A stretch of 64,000 bases of DNA from JBBDWJ01 sp963824095 (GCA_963824095.1 CAWGNS010000009.1:1116001-1180000), one strand, 5' to 3'. Positions 25,760-35,204 are shown, counted from the stretch's first letter. The notes: a model not told the origin generated them from the letters alone. Made by a program: numbers and translations.

Positions 25760-26941
25760 TTATCGGCTCGCGGCGCGATACTTGTGCAGAATCTCGACCG
25801 TGCGATCGATCGGAAGGGCTTCGGCGCGGTTGCCGTTTCGACCCGTGACGGTGGTTGCACGTAGCAATGAGTTGTAGATGGCTTCTTCGGTGGCCTCAAC
25901 GGCGGCCAAAAACAGCGGGGATATGGCGTCATTCGCGAGAACGTTTCGTTGAGAAGCGCCGGCGCCGGGGCGGATTCGATTCTGGGGAGCCGTGCTGAAG
26001 GCAATCACATAGTCGCCGCTGCCGTTGGTGGAGGGCGAGCCGGTGCGGGCCAGCCCCAGCATGGCGCGCGAGGCGAGCCGCTCGAGGTTGCGCGCGTCGC
26101 AGGGCGCGTCGGTCGCCACTACCATGATGATCGAGCCGTCGGCCCGGTCGATGGCTCGTGCTTCGGCTTGTCCCGGGTGCGGTGGGTCGAGCTGTTCGCG
26201 CAGGTAGTAGCGGCCCAGCTCTTGTCCGACCGGCGCGCCGTTGATGCTGAGCACGCCGCCGAAATTGGTTTGCACCAGGACGCCGACGGTGTATCCGCCC
26301 GCGCTTGCGGGAACGACTCGTGAAGCGGTTCCGATGCCGCCCTTGAACCCGAAGGCCACCGTCCCGGTCCCCGCGCCTACCGATCCTTCTTCGACGGGGC
26401 CGCCTCGCGCGGACTTGATCGCGGCAAAGACCTCGGCCTGCCCGACGTGCCGGCCGCGGATATCGTTGAGGAAGCCGTCGTTGGTTTCCGCCACGACCGG
26501 ATTCACCGACCGCACCTGCTCGTTGCCGGGCAAGGCAAGCATCCAATCGAGTAGCGCGTCGGCGACACGCGGCACGTTAAGCGTGCTGGTGAGCAGGATC
26601 GGCGTTTCTATTTCCCCGAGCTCGCGGATCTGGGTGGAGCCCATCAACTTGCCAAAGCCGTTGCCGACGAACACGGCGGCCGGCACTTTCTCTTGGAAAA
26701 GATTGCCTTCGTGCGGCAGGACCGCGGTGACCCCGGTGCGGATTTCGTCGCCGCGGATCAGAGTGCTGTGTCCGACGCGCACGCCCGCCACGTCGGTAAT
26801 GGCGTTGCCTTGGCCCGGGGGAAGTACGCCGACGGTGATGCCCAGGTCGCGAGCGCGCGGGCGTACCGGATCCGTTGCCTGCGCCTGGAGAACGAACGTC
26901 AGCAGAAGGAAGGCCGCGAGATACCGTTTAACCGAACTCAT
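25760..26941 (-). CDS. P1/DmpA-family (S58) aminopeptidase, exported
   Basis: 393 residues from an ATG at 26941, chosen because the signal peptide (YLAAFLLLTFVLQAQA) starts there; an ATG at 26971 is possible. Family hallmarks: NAITDVAGVRVGHSTLIRGD, RTGVTAVLPH, LTSTLNVPRVADALLDW, ETNDGFLND, VGAGTGTVAFGFKGGIGTAS, YTVGVLVQTNFGG, SIIMVVATDAPCDARNLERL, SGDYVIAFST. DmpA relatives are Ntn-type hydrolases that self-cleave and release N-terminal D- or beta-amino acids. Peptide substrate unknown. Confidence 0.88.
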   Translation of the reverse strand: MSSVKRYLAAFLLLTFVLQAQATDPVRPRARDLGITVGVLPPGQGNAITDVAGVRVGHSTLIRGDEIRTGVTAVLPHEGNLFQEKVPAAVFVGNGFGKLMGSTQIRELGEIETPILLTSTLNVPRVADALLDWMLALPGNEQVRSVNPVVAETNDGFLNDIRGRHVGQAEVFAAIKSARGGPVEEGSVGAGTGTVAFGFKGGIGTASRVVPASAGGYTVGVLVQTNFGGVLSINGAPVGQELGRYYLREQLDPPHPGQAEARAIDRADGSIIMVVATDAPCDARNLERLASRAMLGLARTGSPSTNGSGDYVIAFSTAPQNRIRPGAGASQRNVLANDAISPLFLAAVEATEEAIYNSLLRATTVTGRNGNRAEALPIDRTVEILHKYRAASR

Positions 26942-27094
26942 TGTGTCATCCTGTGCGTTCGTCTTGCCCATCATACTGGGCTTGGGGTGGAAATGTGGGA
27001 CAAGCCGTTCGCTGCGGGGCGATGGCTTACCATAGAGGTCGAGACCGCCCCGGTCTTGGATGGGGCGTTCCGCAACCCGGAAGCGAGGGACATC

Positions 27095-27334
27095 GTGAGC
27101 TTGCTTGGAGCGCCGCTGGCGGCCGGCAGATTCCTCAGGTGGGTCTTGCGCGGCAAACAGGAGAGCTGCGAAGCGTGCGGCAGCTCCTTCACCTGTGGGG
27201 CGGCGGGGGGAGCGTGCTGGTGCGCGCAAGGGAAGGTTTCCGCGGCGACCCTGCAAGAGCTCAAACAGAAATACAGCCGCTGCCTCTGCCCAGCCTGCTT
27301 GCGGAACGCGCGGACATCGGCGCCTCAGCTCTGA
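27095..27334 (+). CDS. Cysteine-rich CWC-family protein
   Basis: 79 residues from a GTG at 27095, 4 nt after GAGGGA. An in-frame ATG at 26993 would give 113 residues. The C-x2-C-x4-C-x6-C-W-C pattern (CEACGSSFTCGAAGGACWC) followed by TLQELKQKYSRCLCPACL is the CWC domain, a likely zinc-binding module of unknown function. It is divergent from the peptidase gene. Confidence 0.75.
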   Translation: MSLLGAPLAAGRFLRWVLRGKQESCEACGSSFTCGAAGGACWCAQGKVSAATLQELKQKYSRCLCPACLRNARTSAPQL

Positions 27335-27497
27335 GGCTGGTCACACCGATCTGCCTGTCGCGACACCGCAGATTAGCGGCGGCCGGATTGCCTTGCTACG
27401 CCGGCGCTGTCTCCAGGGACCGATATTCTGCGGCGTAAACAGCACGCGATCGCCTCGCGGTCCGGGCCGGCAAAAGCGGCAGGCCTTTCGATCCGGC

Positions 27498-28886
27498 TCA
27501 GCGCGTGTTCACCAGCTTGCCGTTCTCGTCGAGGTGCGGGTAGGGCCCGCCGGTGCGGAAATCGTCGAGGATGTAGTCGTCGTACTGCGGCGTCGGCTCG
27601 AAGTAGCCCGGCCTGCGCAGGTGCTCCTTGACGGCGTCTTCGTCCAATTCCACTCCAATGCCCGGGCTCTCCGGGACCTCAATGTAACCCTTGTTCACGA
27701 TCGGCTTCGAGGGTCCGGTGACCAGGGAGTCCCACCAGGGGATATCCACCGCATGGTTCTCCATGGCGACGAAGTCCTTGATGGTCGCGATCATGTGGAC
27801 CGCGGCCAGGCACCCCACCGGCGAGCCGGCAAAGTGGACAGCAGTCGGTATCCCGTGCATGGAAGCATAGTCGGCGATGCGCTTGGTTTCGCGGATCGCT
27901 CCCGAAGTCAGCGGATCGGGGTGGATGATGTCCACCGCGCGGTTGTCGATGAAATCCTTAAAGCCCTCTTCGAGCCCGAACAGGCTCTCGCCGATGAGAA
28001 TGGGCGTCATGGTGGATTCCTTGAGTTCCTTGTAGGCGACCCAGTCCTTAGGCGCATCGCCGCCCTGGCCAAGGTGATATCGCTGGATCATGTCCTCGGC
28101 CCACGCCAGGTCGTAAGGTTCGAACGCCCGGGCGTAGCGGATGGAGTCGGCAAGGGTCAATGGGCCGAAGTGGTCGGCGCCCAACGGCATTTCGTATCCG
28201 ATGGCTTCGCGGACCGCCACGATAAACTCGCACAGCATCTCCAGGCCCTTGGGGGTGGCGACGCCGTTGTTGTTTACGGCTCCAGGCCTGTCGCGCAGCA
28301 AAGATCCGGTCGGCAGATCCATCTTGAAGAAGGTGAAGCCCGCCTCCTTGCGCTTGCGCATGCGCGCGGCGTACACCGCCGGATCCGGACTCTCCGTGGT
28401 GTCGCAATAGATGCGAACACGGTCGCGGTACTTCGATCCCACCAGCCGGTAGGCCGGCACGCCGTAGACCTTGCCCGCGATATCGTGCAGCGCCATATCC
28501 AGGGCGCTGTAGCCGCCGCCGGTGCGGCGATGGTTGGCGAACTTGCGCACGCTGTCGAGGATCGGCTCGATGTCGAGCGGATTCTTGCCCAGAATGTGGG
28601 GCTTCAAGACCATGGCCAGACCTTCGACGCCGGCATCGCGCACCTCGCCCAGGCCGTAGACGTCCTGGTTGGTGTAGATCTTGATGATGGGGTAGTCGTA
28701 GTTCGACGCGATCCGGCAGAAACGCATGTCGGTGATGCGGAGCTGGCTCGGCGCCGAGTTCCGGTTCACGCTGCCGGTCTGCGCGCCGGAGACGGGTTCG
28801 GAAAGCCGGAACAGCGGCCCGAACGCCGCCAGCGCGGCGGCCCGCTTCAGCAGGCTCCGGCGGCTGGTCTTGAACGGTTTTCTCAT
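27498..28886 (-). CDS. Tat-exported mandelate racemase/enolase-superfamily enzyme
   Basis: 462 residues from the ATG at 28886 after AAAGGAG. The Tat signal is TSRRSLLKRAAALAAFG. The enolase-superfamily barrel is clear: YGLGEVRDAGVEGLAMVLKP, TGGGYSALDMALHDIAGKVYGVPAYRLVG, GFTFFKMDLPTG, LGADHFGPLTLADSI, LAWAEDMIQ, ILIGESLFG, DIIHPDPLTSGAIRETKRIA and the C-terminal PESPGIGVELDEDAVKEHLR. Metal-ligand positions appear as D/E in GADHFG, WAED and IGES. The KMD and H residues suggest a dehydratase of a sugar acid. Substrate unknown. It follows a DUF362 gene on the same strand. Confidence 0.85.
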   Translation of the reverse strand: MRKPFKTSRRSLLKRAAALAAFGPLFRLSEPVSGAQTGSVNRNSAPSQLRITDMRFCRIASNYDYPIIKIYTNQDVYGLGEVRDAGVEGLAMVLKPHILGKNPLDIEPILDSVRKFANHRRTGGGYSALDMALHDIAGKVYGVPAYRLVGSKYRDRVRIYCDTTESPDPAVYAARMRKRKEAGFTFFKMDLPTGSLLRDRPGAVNNNGVATPKGLEMLCEFIVAVREAIGYEMPLGADHFGPLTLADSIRYARAFEPYDLAWAEDMIQRYHLGQGGDAPKDWVAYKELKESTMTPILIGESLFGLEEGFKDFIDNRAVDIIHPDPLTSGAIRETKRIADYASMHGIPTAVHFAGSPVGCLAAVHMIATIKDFVAMENHAVDIPWWDSLVTGPSKPIVNKGYIEVPESPGIGVELDEDAVKEHLRRPGYFEPTPQYDDYILDDFRTGGPYPHLDENGKLVNTR

Positions 28887-29038
28887 GGTGGTCTCGGCTC
28901 CTTTCCTGGTTGCCATAACACGCCTGCGATTTCTTGTTCCGTTGGATTTGTGGAGCCTTTCGCTGGCGCCAATGCCCACTTCGTTTCACGGGCGGGTTTT
29001 AAGTCTGGGAATCCGGCGCATTTCGGGGCGCGACGGCC

Positions 29039-30655
29039 TCAGGCCATCCAGCGGATGCCCTCCACCGTATCGCCGTCGTTGCGGGGCCCCACCAGCAAGG
29101 CGCTCAGGCGAGCGTCGTCGCTCAGCGCCTGCACCTGGAACTCGAGAAGGTTGTCCCCCGGGCGCAACTCCACGCTGCCGCGGAACTGCCCGATGCGATA
29201 GCGGCTCTGGCTTTCCTTCGCCATCACCGCCTCGCCGTTCAGGCGAGCGACGACCTTCCCGGAAACGCCCAGCCACAAGAAGGCTTTGCGATGGCCCGCC
29301 GAGCGAACCCGCACCGCCGCCGCATAACGGGCCCCCGGCGCCGCCGTTTGGCCGGACCAGCGCGCGAAGTCGAGCGTGTCGGCCGGCGCGCTATAGCGCT
29401 GCCAGCCGCTCGCCGGAGAGTCGGGCTGATCGGTCAGGCGCCACTCGCGATTGCAGCGGCCGAACCAGCGCTGCGGCTTGCCCCAACTTTGCCGCGCATT
29501 GTCCGGCTCGTCTCCGGCCACATCGACCGCCCCCAGATCCATCGTCCCCAGACCGCGCGCCGCCCCCATGTGGATATAGTCGATATCCCAGGGGTTGAAA
29601 CCCATCACGTGGGCGACGAGGCTGTCCATGGCGACGGTATCTTCGCCGGCCATGACAAAGTTGTTCTGCGAGACCTGGTCGGCTCGGTGGTTGTTGTGCT
29701 CGCTATACTGCAGTCCTCGAAGGCCGTCCACCACGTTGAAGTCCGGAGGATGGAACGCGGCCAGGTCGGCGATGAACGGGTCGATGCGCCCTTCGACGGA
29801 ATGCTCCTTGTGGAGATTGGCGTTCCAAAAGCCGTCGGCGGGAGCGTACGCCTGGCGGGGGGCGGTGCCGACGTAGTTCTTGAAACAGGCTGTGACGCCG
29901 CAGTCGTTGTGGATCTTGGCGACCGGCACGCTGATCAGAAAATCACACTTCGTAATCGTGTTGGTCACGAAGTAGTCGGACCGGCCGCCGAACGCTCCTA
30001 CGCCGTTCGCCGCCCGTGGCACCTCGATGCGGCGAAAGCCGCCCGACTCGTCACATACGGCGTCGTAGGCGAGGTCCACATAGTCGAACGACTTGCCGGG
30101 GAAGTCCCGGCCCAGGCGAGCCAGCATGCCGCCCAGCGATCCACGCCAGCCGGCGAACTCGTCCGGGCCCCAGTCGAAGCTGAGGGCATCGACGCGACGC
30201 CCGTCTTGGGACACGACGTCTTTGTCGATGGGGTCGCCGATCCGCCGGTAGCTGCCCCCCTCGGCGACGGTGACACGGCCGGCTCGCGTTCTCTGAGCGA
30301 TGTACTCCAGCACGGCGGCCGTAACGCGGAAATCGGTGATGTCACCGCTGCGATAGCCGCCCTGCGGCCGCAGAAAGACGATGTTGGGCTTGACCACGAC
30401 CCACGAGCCCGGGCGGATCTTCGCTTCCAGGCTCCCCGCGCGCGGCCGCCCATACTCGATGGCCTTCCACACCATCTCGCGAACCCGGGCATAGTCGAGG
30501 GGATCCTCGATGGGCGAGGGCTGCCGCAGCCGGGCGTGGGAGGAGCGCACCAAGCCCACGCGCGGCCCAGGCTGGCTGTCGCTCGCAGCGAGCGAGGCGG
30601 CTGCCAGGGCATTCGCGGAGGTGAGAATGAACTCGCGACGACCGATCTTGTTCAC
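29039..30655 (-). CDS. Tat-exported DUF362 protein with C-terminal jelly-roll-like domain
   Basis: 538 residues from a GTG at 30655 with GGGAGG 6 nt upstream. Signal: KIGRREFILTSANALAAAS. The DUF362 core shows RPGSWVVVKPNIVFLRPQ, RVTVAEGGSYRRIG, YFVTNTITKCDFLISVPVAKIHNDCGVTACFKNYVGTAP, FNVVDGLRGLQ, FVMAGEDTVAMDSLVAHVMGF. Residues about 395-538 form a separate beta-rich region (RVRSAGHRKAFLWLGVSGKV, LRPGDNLLEFQVQ) like carbohydrate-binding jelly rolls. DUF362 is often a metal-cluster related domain of unknown function. It is divergent from a second DUF362 gene. Confidence 0.82.
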   Translation of the reverse strand: MNKIGRREFILTSANALAAASLAASDSQPGPRVGLVRSSHARLRQPSPIEDPLDYARVREMVWKAIEYGRPRAGSLEAKIRPGSWVVVKPNIVFLRPQGGYRSGDITDFRVTAAVLEYIAQRTRAGRVTVAEGGSYRRIGDPIDKDVVSQDGRRVDALSFDWGPDEFAGWRGSLGGMLARLGRDFPGKSFDYVDLAYDAVCDESGGFRRIEVPRAANGVGAFGGRSDYFVTNTITKCDFLISVPVAKIHNDCGVTACFKNYVGTAPRQAYAPADGFWNANLHKEHSVEGRIDPFIADLAAFHPPDFNVVDGLRGLQYSEHNNHRADQVSQNNFVMAGEDTVAMDSLVAHVMGFNPWDIDYIHMGAARGLGTMDLGAVDVAGDEPDNARQSWGKPQRWFGRCNREWRLTDQPDSPASGWQRYSAPADTLDFARWSGQTAAPGARYAAAVRVRSAGHRKAFLWLGVSGKVVARLNGEAVMAKESQSRYRIGQFRGSVELRPGDNLLEFQVQALSDDARLSALLVGPRNDGDTVEGIRWMA

Positions 30656-31145
30656 AATGTGCCTCCCGTTGGACGACCGTGAAGTAGGGCGGGCTCGGTG
30701 GACCAGCAGCGTCCGGCCCCGAACAAAGCTCCCCCGCCACTTCGCCGCAATTCCACTTCCACTGGCTTGGCAAGGGACGCCGCCGTGCTCCAGGGCCCGA
30801 TACCCGCTCAAGATGCCCGTAATTGAGGGAATGGAAGGGGCCGCAGGACGGGGGGAAGGCCTTCCATGCAGGCCGGACGGACGCCCGCACCCGTGATTTG
30901 CACCAATGCGCGGTGCAAATCACCCGCGAGTGGACCCTCGATGCGTTGATCGGATCCGGCCCGGCAGCGGGACGGATCCGGCTTGCCGTGGTTGCGTTGG
31001 CTCTGGCCGGCAGGGACTGGGCGAGGCCGCCGGCCCGATGGGGGACTCCCGGCTGCGGGGACAGCGGGGCGCCGGTTGGTCCATTTCGTGCTACGTGCAG
31101 GGATGCGCTAGCGGGAAACACGGGGACCCTGGGAGACGAATCGCA
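30656..31145. other. Divergent promoter region between two DUF362 genes
   Basis: 490 bp without a supportable gene. It contains a perfect 12-bp dyad at 30893-30923 midway between the two start codons. Confidence 0.5.
30893..30923. promoter_or_regulatory. Perfect 12-bp inverted repeat, operator-like
   Basis: GTGATTTGCACC (30893-30904), 7-nt spacer AATGCGC, GGTGCAAATCAC (30912-30923). It sits about 235 bp from each divergent start codon, a position suited to a shared operator. It could also fold as a hairpin. Confidence 0.5.
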
Positions 31146-32387
31146 ATGAATCGACGCAGCTTTCTTGGCTTCAGCCTGGCCGCGGCCGGTGTGGCAACCG
31201 CATGGCCGCAGCAACGCTCCGAGATTGCGGTGGCGTCGGCCACGCGCGATCAGGTCCCGCGGGTGGGGCTCGTGCCTTCGACGTTTGCGGGAGGCGAGAC
31301 GCACGACGGCACGCCGCTCCCCGGGTTGCCCAATCCGGCGGCGATCGATGCCCAACTATCCGCCGGCCAACTCGACGCCATGGTTCGACTCGCGATCGAA
31401 TTCGGGGCAAGACGGCAGCAAGGTTTGGGCACGATCGGACCCGATGAGTGGGTCGTCATCAAGCCGGATATCTCCTCCTGTTTCGGGCTGGATTCGACCA
31501 CGAACGACGCCGGCGCGAGCGCGAACTACGTTCCCGGCTCAGTCACCGATCTGCGCCTGGTTCGAAGCCTGATCGACTACCTCGTCGAAAACAAGCATGG
31601 CCGGCGAATCACGATTGCCGAGGGCTCAGCCGCCTGGAAGCCGAAGGAGCGCTCGAACGCCTCCGTGGACGGCTGGACCACCGACTGGGGCGGCGCATTT
31701 GACGGCCTCAGTTACGAGAGTCTGATCGAGAGCTTGTCGAAACGCCATCCCGGCATCGCGTTCGACCGGGTCGATCTGAACTTCGACGCGACGGTCGAGG
31801 TGCCGGTGAACGGGCGCCCCCTGGCGGCCGACAACCAAACCGGCATGTACGATCTGCCGGCGACAATTCAGGAGTGCGACCGGCTCATCAGCGTTTCGCC
31901 CCTGAAAATCGATCCGCGCACGGGCGTATCTTTGTCGCTCGCCAACTATCGGGGAATCGCGCCGGGCTCCCAATACGGCTTCCCCAAGACCGGCCTCGAT
32001 CATTTGGGCGACGCCGATGCGATCGTGGCCGACCTGTTCAGCCTTCGCCCGGCCGATTACGCGATCGTCGGAGGCAGTTGGGGCGTCGAAGCGGACCGCC
32101 CGGGAGGGACGGGGATGCGGAGTGTGCGCCACAACGTGATCGTCGCCGGACCCAACGCGGTGGGAGTAGATGCCGTAGCCGCTGCCGTCATGGGCTTCGA
32201 CCCTTCCCAGATCAAGCATCTGCGGTATGCCGAATCGCTCGGCCTCGGTGACTGGCACACGGACACAATCTGGATCAAGGGCGCGGAAATCGACCAGGCT
32301 CGCCGCGAGTTTTGCAAACCCTCCGGATGGGGGAAGGGAATTGCAAGCGCAAAACGGTCATTCGGTGAGTCTCGCGTTGGAAACTAG
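31146..32387 (+). CDS. Tat-exported DUF362 protein
   Basis: 413 residues from an ATG at 31146 at the Tat signal NRRSFLGFSLAAAGVATA; no Shine-Dalgarno is seen. DUF362 pattern: GPDEWVVIKPDISSCFGLDS, GSVTDLRLVRSLIDYLVENK, RRITIAEGSAAWKP, LPATIQECDRLISVSPLKID, LSLANYRGIAPGSQYG, VADLFSLRPADYAIVGGSWG, HNVIVAGPNAVGVDAVAAAVMGFDP. It is a paralogue of the divergent gene at 29039 but lacks the C-terminal beta domain. Likely co-regulated through the dyad between them. Confidence 0.8.
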   Translation: MNRRSFLGFSLAAAGVATAWPQQRSEIAVASATRDQVPRVGLVPSTFAGGETHDGTPLPGLPNPAAIDAQLSAGQLDAMVRLAIEFGARRQQGLGTIGPDEWVVIKPDISSCFGLDSTTNDAGASANYVPGSVTDLRLVRSLIDYLVENKHGRRITIAEGSAAWKPKERSNASVDGWTTDWGGAFDGLSYESLIESLSKRHPGIAFDRVDLNFDATVEVPVNGRPLAADNQTGMYDLPATIQECDRLISVSPLKIDPRTGVSLSLANYRGIAPGSQYGFPKTGLDHLGDADAIVADLFSLRPADYAIVGGSWGVEADRPGGTGMRSVRHNVIVAGPNAVGVDAVAAAVMGFDPSQIKHLRYAESLGLGDWHTDTIWIKGAEIDQARREFCKPSGWGKGIASAKRSFGESRVGN

Positions 32388-32441
32388 CGGAAGAGAAACC
32401 TCGGAAACCCTTGCTTCCGGCGTGCCAACGCAATCGCCGCG

Positions 32442-33113
32442 CTACGAGCGGGTCTCGTCGGCTCTTTCGTAGAGAACCCGAAAGCGGCGTACTGGCGGCG
32501 ATTCGGCCTCGACGTAATCCTCAAACGACACTTCCCGCAGCCCACTCTCGGTAAAGGCGAGCAGTTCGCGGCGAGTCAACGGCCAGGGCATCTGCCCTTC
32601 GGGTTCGTGCTCCTGGCGGGCCCGGGCGATGAGCAGCAGGCTGCCTCCGGGCTTCACGAAACTCGCAATGCGCTGGATCGCCTCCGAGCGCGGCGGAGGC
32701 AGCACCTGCAGCGTGTACGACTCCAGCACGAAGTCGAACCGCCCCGTCCATTCCGCCGGGGCCTGGAACAGATCGGCGACGCTGTAGTCGACCGGGCTGT
32801 CGGGGAACCGTGTCCTGCACGCCCGGATCGCCGAGGCCGACACATCGAACGCGGTGGTCCGAAAGCCCCACGCCGCGAGTTGTTCAGCGTCGTCTCCCAG
32901 CCCGCAGCCGACCTTCAACGCCGCCCGGCCGGCCGCCGCAATCGGGTGTTGCCGCCAGAACGCAACGAGGTTCGGATTCGGCTGCCGATCGGCCCACGGG
33001 ATGGCGCTCTGGCCGCTTTCCGCCTCGCGGTAGAGCTGCTCAAACCATCCTGTGGGGTCGCCTTTGGCCAGGTATTGGGAGGCAAGCTCCCGGGCCCGTG
33101 CACGCTTCTCCAT
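32442..33113 (-). CDS. SAM-dependent methyltransferase (class I, TPMT-like)
   Basis: 223 residues from the ATG at 33113. Motif I is LKVGCGLGDDAEQLAAWG (residues 66-83), followed by TTAFDVSASAIRACRTRF, VDYSVADLF, FDFVLESYTLQVLPPPRSEA and FVKPGGSLLLIARAR. This order fits thiopurine-methyltransferase-like enzymes. The usual acidic residue before VGCG is Lys here. Substrate unknown. Start codon is preceded by a TATCCT box 8 nt away and no ribosome site. Confidence 0.85.
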   Translation of the reverse strand: MEKRARARELASQYLAKGDPTGWFEQLYREAESGQSAIPWADRQPNPNLVAFWRQHPIAAAGRAALKVGCGLGDDAEQLAAWGFRTTAFDVSASAIRACRTRFPDSPVDYSVADLFQAPAEWTGRFDFVLESYTLQVLPPPRSEAIQRIASFVKPGGSLLLIARARQEHEPEGQMPWPLTRRELLAFTESGLREVSFEDYVEAESPPVRRFRVLYERADETRS

Positions 33114-33121
33114 GACCGGTC

Positions 33122-33127
33122 AGGATA
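33122..33127 (-). promoter_or_regulatory. -10-like TATCCT box next to start codon
   Basis: On the minus strand TATCCT ends 8 nt before the methyltransferase ATG, suggesting a leaderless transcript. Confidence 0.45.
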
Positions 33128-33221
33128 TACCAGACAGCGCTGCGGCCGCGGAGCAAAGCCTTTATCCATCCGGAAGCGCGATCCAGCCGGACAACACCCT
33201 CGCCGCGCGCCTCAGCCGCGA

Positions 33222-35105
33222 TCAAGCAATCCGGTTGTACCGATAGGTGATCTCGTAACGGCTATCCTCCTCGTCGCTGACATACTCGCGCCGCTCGCGA
33301 TACTGCGTCGCGACCTTTTCAATCGGAAAGACGTTCACCTGGATATCCCCAGGAGTTTTAAACGACGACTGGGTCGGCAGCGGGAAGCCGGCGCTCGTCA
33401 GTTGTCCCAGATCGACGGCGGTCAACGCCAGGGTGTCTTCGATGATCAGGTCCGCCGGGGCCCATAGGGCGACGAAGAAATCGACGGCCAGCAGCACGGC
33501 CGCAGCGATCGCGGCGGCAATCGCACCCTTGACGCCAAGGCCCTTGAGCGCCTCGTAGCCGCCGACCGCCGACAACACCTCCTTGATAAAGCTGAGTTGG
33601 TCCTTGACGATGTTCACGAATGCTTCACTGAAACTATCGACTTGGTCCTCGAACGCCGATTCGCTGTCGATTTCATAGCCCAGCACCGCCACGACCACGG
33701 CCGAGATTGGCTGCTGATGCGTAAACAACACGACGTTCATGGTGCGGTTTTCGCCCGAATCCACATCGCCGAAGCGCACCGGCTGGTCGCCGTTGGGCTT
33801 TTGCGTTTCGCCCGTGGAGCCGTCGGGGAGCAGCGGCACGGTCAGAAACTTGATCCCAACCTCATCGGAGCCGAACGACGCCGGCGAGGTCTCTTCGCGC
33901 GCTCCGAGCAACTCCGTGGCGATTTGGAAGCGCGCCGTCGAGGGCGGCACCACCGTGATGAACTGCGGCGCGGAGCGGATCTCCTGGCCGAAGATCGCGA
34001 TGCCGGTCGTGTTGGGAACGACCACCTGAAACGAGTACAGCGCCGGCGGCAGAGTGTCGGGCACGCGGAAGGTCAACCGGTCGTGCACGTGGCAATCGCG
34101 GATCAGCACTGTCTGTCCGTTGATATCCCCCTCGAGAGGCGTTTCGATGTCGCCCACCACATGTGCTTCGACGCCGACGGTGATCGAGGCCGTCGGTTGC
34201 AGGGTGAGCTCGACGGTGGCGTCGACGCTGAAGAAATTCACGCCTTCCACCAACACCGCCGAACCGGCCTCGACTTCGGGGACGCGCAGGCAAACGTTTT
34301 CGAGCGAATTGCCCGGGCACGGCGGCGTCTGCAACGCGCAGTTGGGGACGACCTGGCCGTTTTGCAGCACCGGCGTGCATTGTTGCTGCAGTTCCGCCGG
34401 CGTGTATTCGCCGAGCGATAGCGGCGGCCGGAACGTTACCGTGCGCAGGCCGTTGACCTTGCACACGTTCACCGGCGACTCGAATACATCGTCTCCTGGT
34501 TCGACGACGCGCATCAGTCCCGGGCGCTCTTCCTCCACTCCCAAAGGATCGGCGAAAACCTGCAGCCCCGCCCGTTGCACCAGCTCGCTGGCGAAAGCCT
34601 CCGCCAGACTATTGGCGTCGACCGCCTGCGCCGGATCGCCGGTCAACGAAGCATCTTCCAACCGGCCGAGCTCGCCGGGATCGAGCTCGTCGTGCGAATC
34701 GATCGCGCACGAGAGCACGCCTCTCAACTGCGGCGAAAGGGCATTCAGGCGGCTAAAGATGCGCGCTTCCAGGGGGTTTTGCGCCGTCTCGCCGGAACGG
34801 AACCGGCGCGCCGTGTGGAAGAACGCCGCCGCCAGCGCGCTCGGCACGCGGTTGTTCTGCAGAAGCTTGTCGAGCTTGCGGCGCCGGCTCTGCTTGGGCT
34901 TGGCGCCCAACCCCAAAGGCACGCAGGCCCCCGGCGCGCGAGGACAGGGTTGGTCTCCCTGAGAAGGCGGCTCCGCTTGTCCGCCGCCTTTGCCCGGCTG
35001 ATTGCAGCTACAGATGTTGATATCCCCGTGGTTATCAATATGGATGTCTAAGTTACAGCCATGGGACGAGGGCCGATGCCCTTTCCGTACGGTTGCTTCG
35101 CTCAT
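33222..35105 (-). CDS. Large unknown protein with Cys/His-rich N-terminus and C-terminal membrane helix
   Basis: 627 residues from an ATG at 35105 with GGAG 7 nt upstream. No family recognised. The N-terminus is peculiar: SSHGCNLDIHIDNHGDINIC followed by SCNQPGKGGG. No signal peptide. Residues about 55-150 are basic and helical (KQSRRRKLDKLLQNN). The middle third is beta-rich and IPT-like (VPEVEAGSAVLVEGVNFFSV, LPPALYSFQVVVPNTTGIAI). Near residues 545-580 is a hydrophobic segment (VKGAIAAAIAAAVLLAVDFFVALW). The C-terminus is tyrosine/charge-rich. It has a good promoter upstream and stands alone. Confidence 0.75.
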   Translation of the reverse strand: MSEATVRKGHRPSSHGCNLDIHIDNHGDINICSCNQPGKGGGQAEPPSQGDQPCPRAPGACVPLGLGAKPKQSRRRKLDKLLQNNRVPSALAAAFFHTARRFRSGETAQNPLEARIFSRLNALSPQLRGVLSCAIDSHDELDPGELGRLEDASLTGDPAQAVDANSLAEAFASELVQRAGLQVFADPLGVEEERPGLMRVVEPGDDVFESPVNVCKVNGLRTVTFRPPLSLGEYTPAELQQQCTPVLQNGQVVPNCALQTPPCPGNSLENVCLRVPEVEAGSAVLVEGVNFFSVDATVELTLQPTASITVGVEAHVVGDIETPLEGDINGQTVLIRDCHVHDRLTFRVPDTLPPALYSFQVVVPNTTGIAIFGQEIRSAPQFITVVPPSTARFQIATELLGAREETSPASFGSDEVGIKFLTVPLLPDGSTGETQKPNGDQPVRFGDVDSGENRTMNVVLFTHQQPISAVVVAVLGYEIDSESAFEDQVDSFSEAFVNIVKDQLSFIKEVLSAVGGYEALKGLGVKGAIAAAIAAAVLLAVDFFVALWAPADLIIEDTLALTAVDLGQLTSAGFPLPTQSSFKTPGDIQVNVFPIEKVATQYRERREYVSDEEDSRYEITYRYNRIA

Positions 35106-35176
35106 GTGGGATCTCCGTTTCGTTATCGCGGGACCGTCGATTCCGAGATAAGAATGTGGCAACCTGGCTGGCATAG

Positions 35177-35204
35177 ATTGTACCTCCCACCGCCCCGCTG
35201 GCAA
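35177..35204 (-). promoter_or_regulatory. Sigma70-like promoter for the 627-residue protein
   Basis: On the minus strand: -35 TTGCCA (35204-35199), 16-bp spacer, -10 TACAAT (35182-35177). The start codon is about 65 nt beyond the predicted transcript start. The region is markedly AT-rich. Confidence 0.55.

Noticed and set aside
25363..26004. 213-codon minus frame between the lipoprotein and the peptidase
   Set aside because: Largely overlaps the peptidase coding region in another frame and shows no conserved feature.
27105..29201. 698-codon and other long frames on the + strand opposite the enolase gene
   Set aside because: Mirror frames of GC-rich genes; no signal, motif or ribosome site.
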